In this document: piece after piece, positions 63,284 through 64,000 of the stretch
How the letters are laid out: every line of letters begins with the position of its first letter
Numbering within the stretch: the stretch's first letter is position 1
Origin: Elusimicrobia bacterium GWA2_61_42
GTDB taxonomy: Bacteria > Elusimicrobiota > Elusimicrobia > Elusimicrobiales > UBA9959
NCBI GenBank assembly: GCA_001799615.1
Contig: MGTU01000029.1
Span: 62,001-126,000, forward strand
Length of the DNA stretch: 64,000 nt
Reading direction: 5' to 3'
Position numbers and translations under genes: made by a program
The notes under the pieces: model-generated
Database searches by the model: none
Seen by the model: the letters and a program-made list of their open reading frames with translations, nothing else
What the model was told of the DNA's origin: nothing

Positions 63284-64000
63284 ATGCCTGATTTTTTTTC
63301 CGACCTAAAGAACAAACATCACAAGCGCGTTTACGGCGCGCTGGAGATAGTGAAGTACATCGGGCCGGGCCTGCTGGTGACCGTCGGGTTCATAGACCCC
63401 GGCAACTGGGCTTCCAACCTGGCGGCCGGCTCCTCTTACGGCTACACGCTGCTGTGGATGGTGACGCTGTCCACGCTGATGCTGATCATCCTGCAGCACA
63501 ACGTGGCGCACCTGGGCATAGCCACCGGCCTTTGCCTCAGCGAGGCCGCGCGCAAGCATTTGCCGGCCGCAATCTCCAGGCCGCTGCTCTGGTCGGCCAT
63601 GGCCGCCTCCGTTTCCACTTCCCTGGCCGAGATCCTGGGCGGGGCCATTGCCCTGCAGATGCTTTTCAAGATCCCGCTTAAGGTGGGCGCCGTCATGGTG
63701 ACGGGCCTGGTGCTGTACCTGCTGCTCTCCAACAGCTACCGCCGCCTGGAGAAATGGATAATAGGTTTCGTGTCGCTGATCGGGCTGTCTTTCATCTACG
63801 AGCTGAAACTGGCGCCCGTGGACTGGCCCGCAGCGGCCGCCGGCTGGGTCACCCCGGCCCTGCCCGACGGCTCCATGCTGATAGTGATGAGCGTGCTGGG
63901 CGCGGTGGTGATGCCGCATAACCTTTTTCTTCACTCGGAAATAATACAGAGCCGCCAGTGGAACCTGGAAGACGAGGCGGTGATCAAGCGGCAGCTCAAG
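63284..64000 (+). CDS. Nramp-family divalent metal transporter, 3' end cut by window edge
   Basis: IGPGLLVTVGFIDPGNWASNLAAGSSYGY; VVMPHNLFLHSEIIQSR. Confidence 0.93.
   Translation, partial: MPDFFSDLKNKHHKRVYGALEIVKYIGPGLLVTVGFIDPGNWASNLAAGSSYGYTLLWMVTLSTLMLIILQHNVAHLGIATGLCLSEAARKHLPAAISRPLLWSAMAASVSTSLAEILGGAIALQMLFKIPLKVGAVMVTGLVLYLLLSNSYRRLEKWIIGFVSLIGLSFIYELKLAPVDWPAAAAGWVTPALPDGSMLIVMSVLGAVVMPHNLFLHSEIIQSRQWNLEDEAVIKRQLK

Noticed and set aside
1-64000. rRNA, tRNA, CRISPR arrays, prophage structural genes, restriction or toxin-antitoxin systems
   Set aside because: None recognised by eye; a tRNAscan/Infernal run would be needed to exclude small RNAs formally.

Overview
High-GC bacterial chromosome window, densely coded on both strands, with no rRNA, tRNA, CRISPR array, integrase or intact transposase that I could recognise. 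Family content (YjbQ, YceH, Orp-like Fe-S ATPases, PorV-like fragment, Hdr/Qmo-like genes) suggests an anaerobic or facultative diderm; I do not assign a taxon from sequence alone. Main blocks: (1) 1-15.7 kb mixed housekeeping and secreted proteins (sulfatase-like, exported PAD/agmatine-deiminase-like, PRC-barrel, Gsk inosine-guanosine kinase, GIDE-like membrane protein, YceH, FKBP). (2) 15.7-23.2 kb sulfur-trafficking/Hdr-Qmo-like electron-transfer operon headed by an SqrR/BigR-like ArsR regulator. (3) 23.2-26 kb ECF sigma locus with three matching promoter sites, CTAAACCTTT-N12-GCGTC. (4) 27-44.6 kb oxidative-stress, metal and Fe-S cluster (NikR-like, catalase, Fur, DUF302, peroxiredoxin, Orp-like MinD/NifX/Mrp). 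(5) 45.7-54.6 kb metal ABC (no ATPase seen) and RND/TolC efflux (no adaptor seen), with elaborate inverted-repeat elements. (6) 58.5-62.4 kb, the most interesting locus: an AT-richer, apparently inserted RiPP-like cassette (12-Cys precursor, secreted TPR protein, radical SAM/SPASM maturase, membrane M50-type protease) bounded by ~45-bp imperfect direct repeats and surrounded by gene fragments. All homology calls are by eye from motifs; no database search was run.
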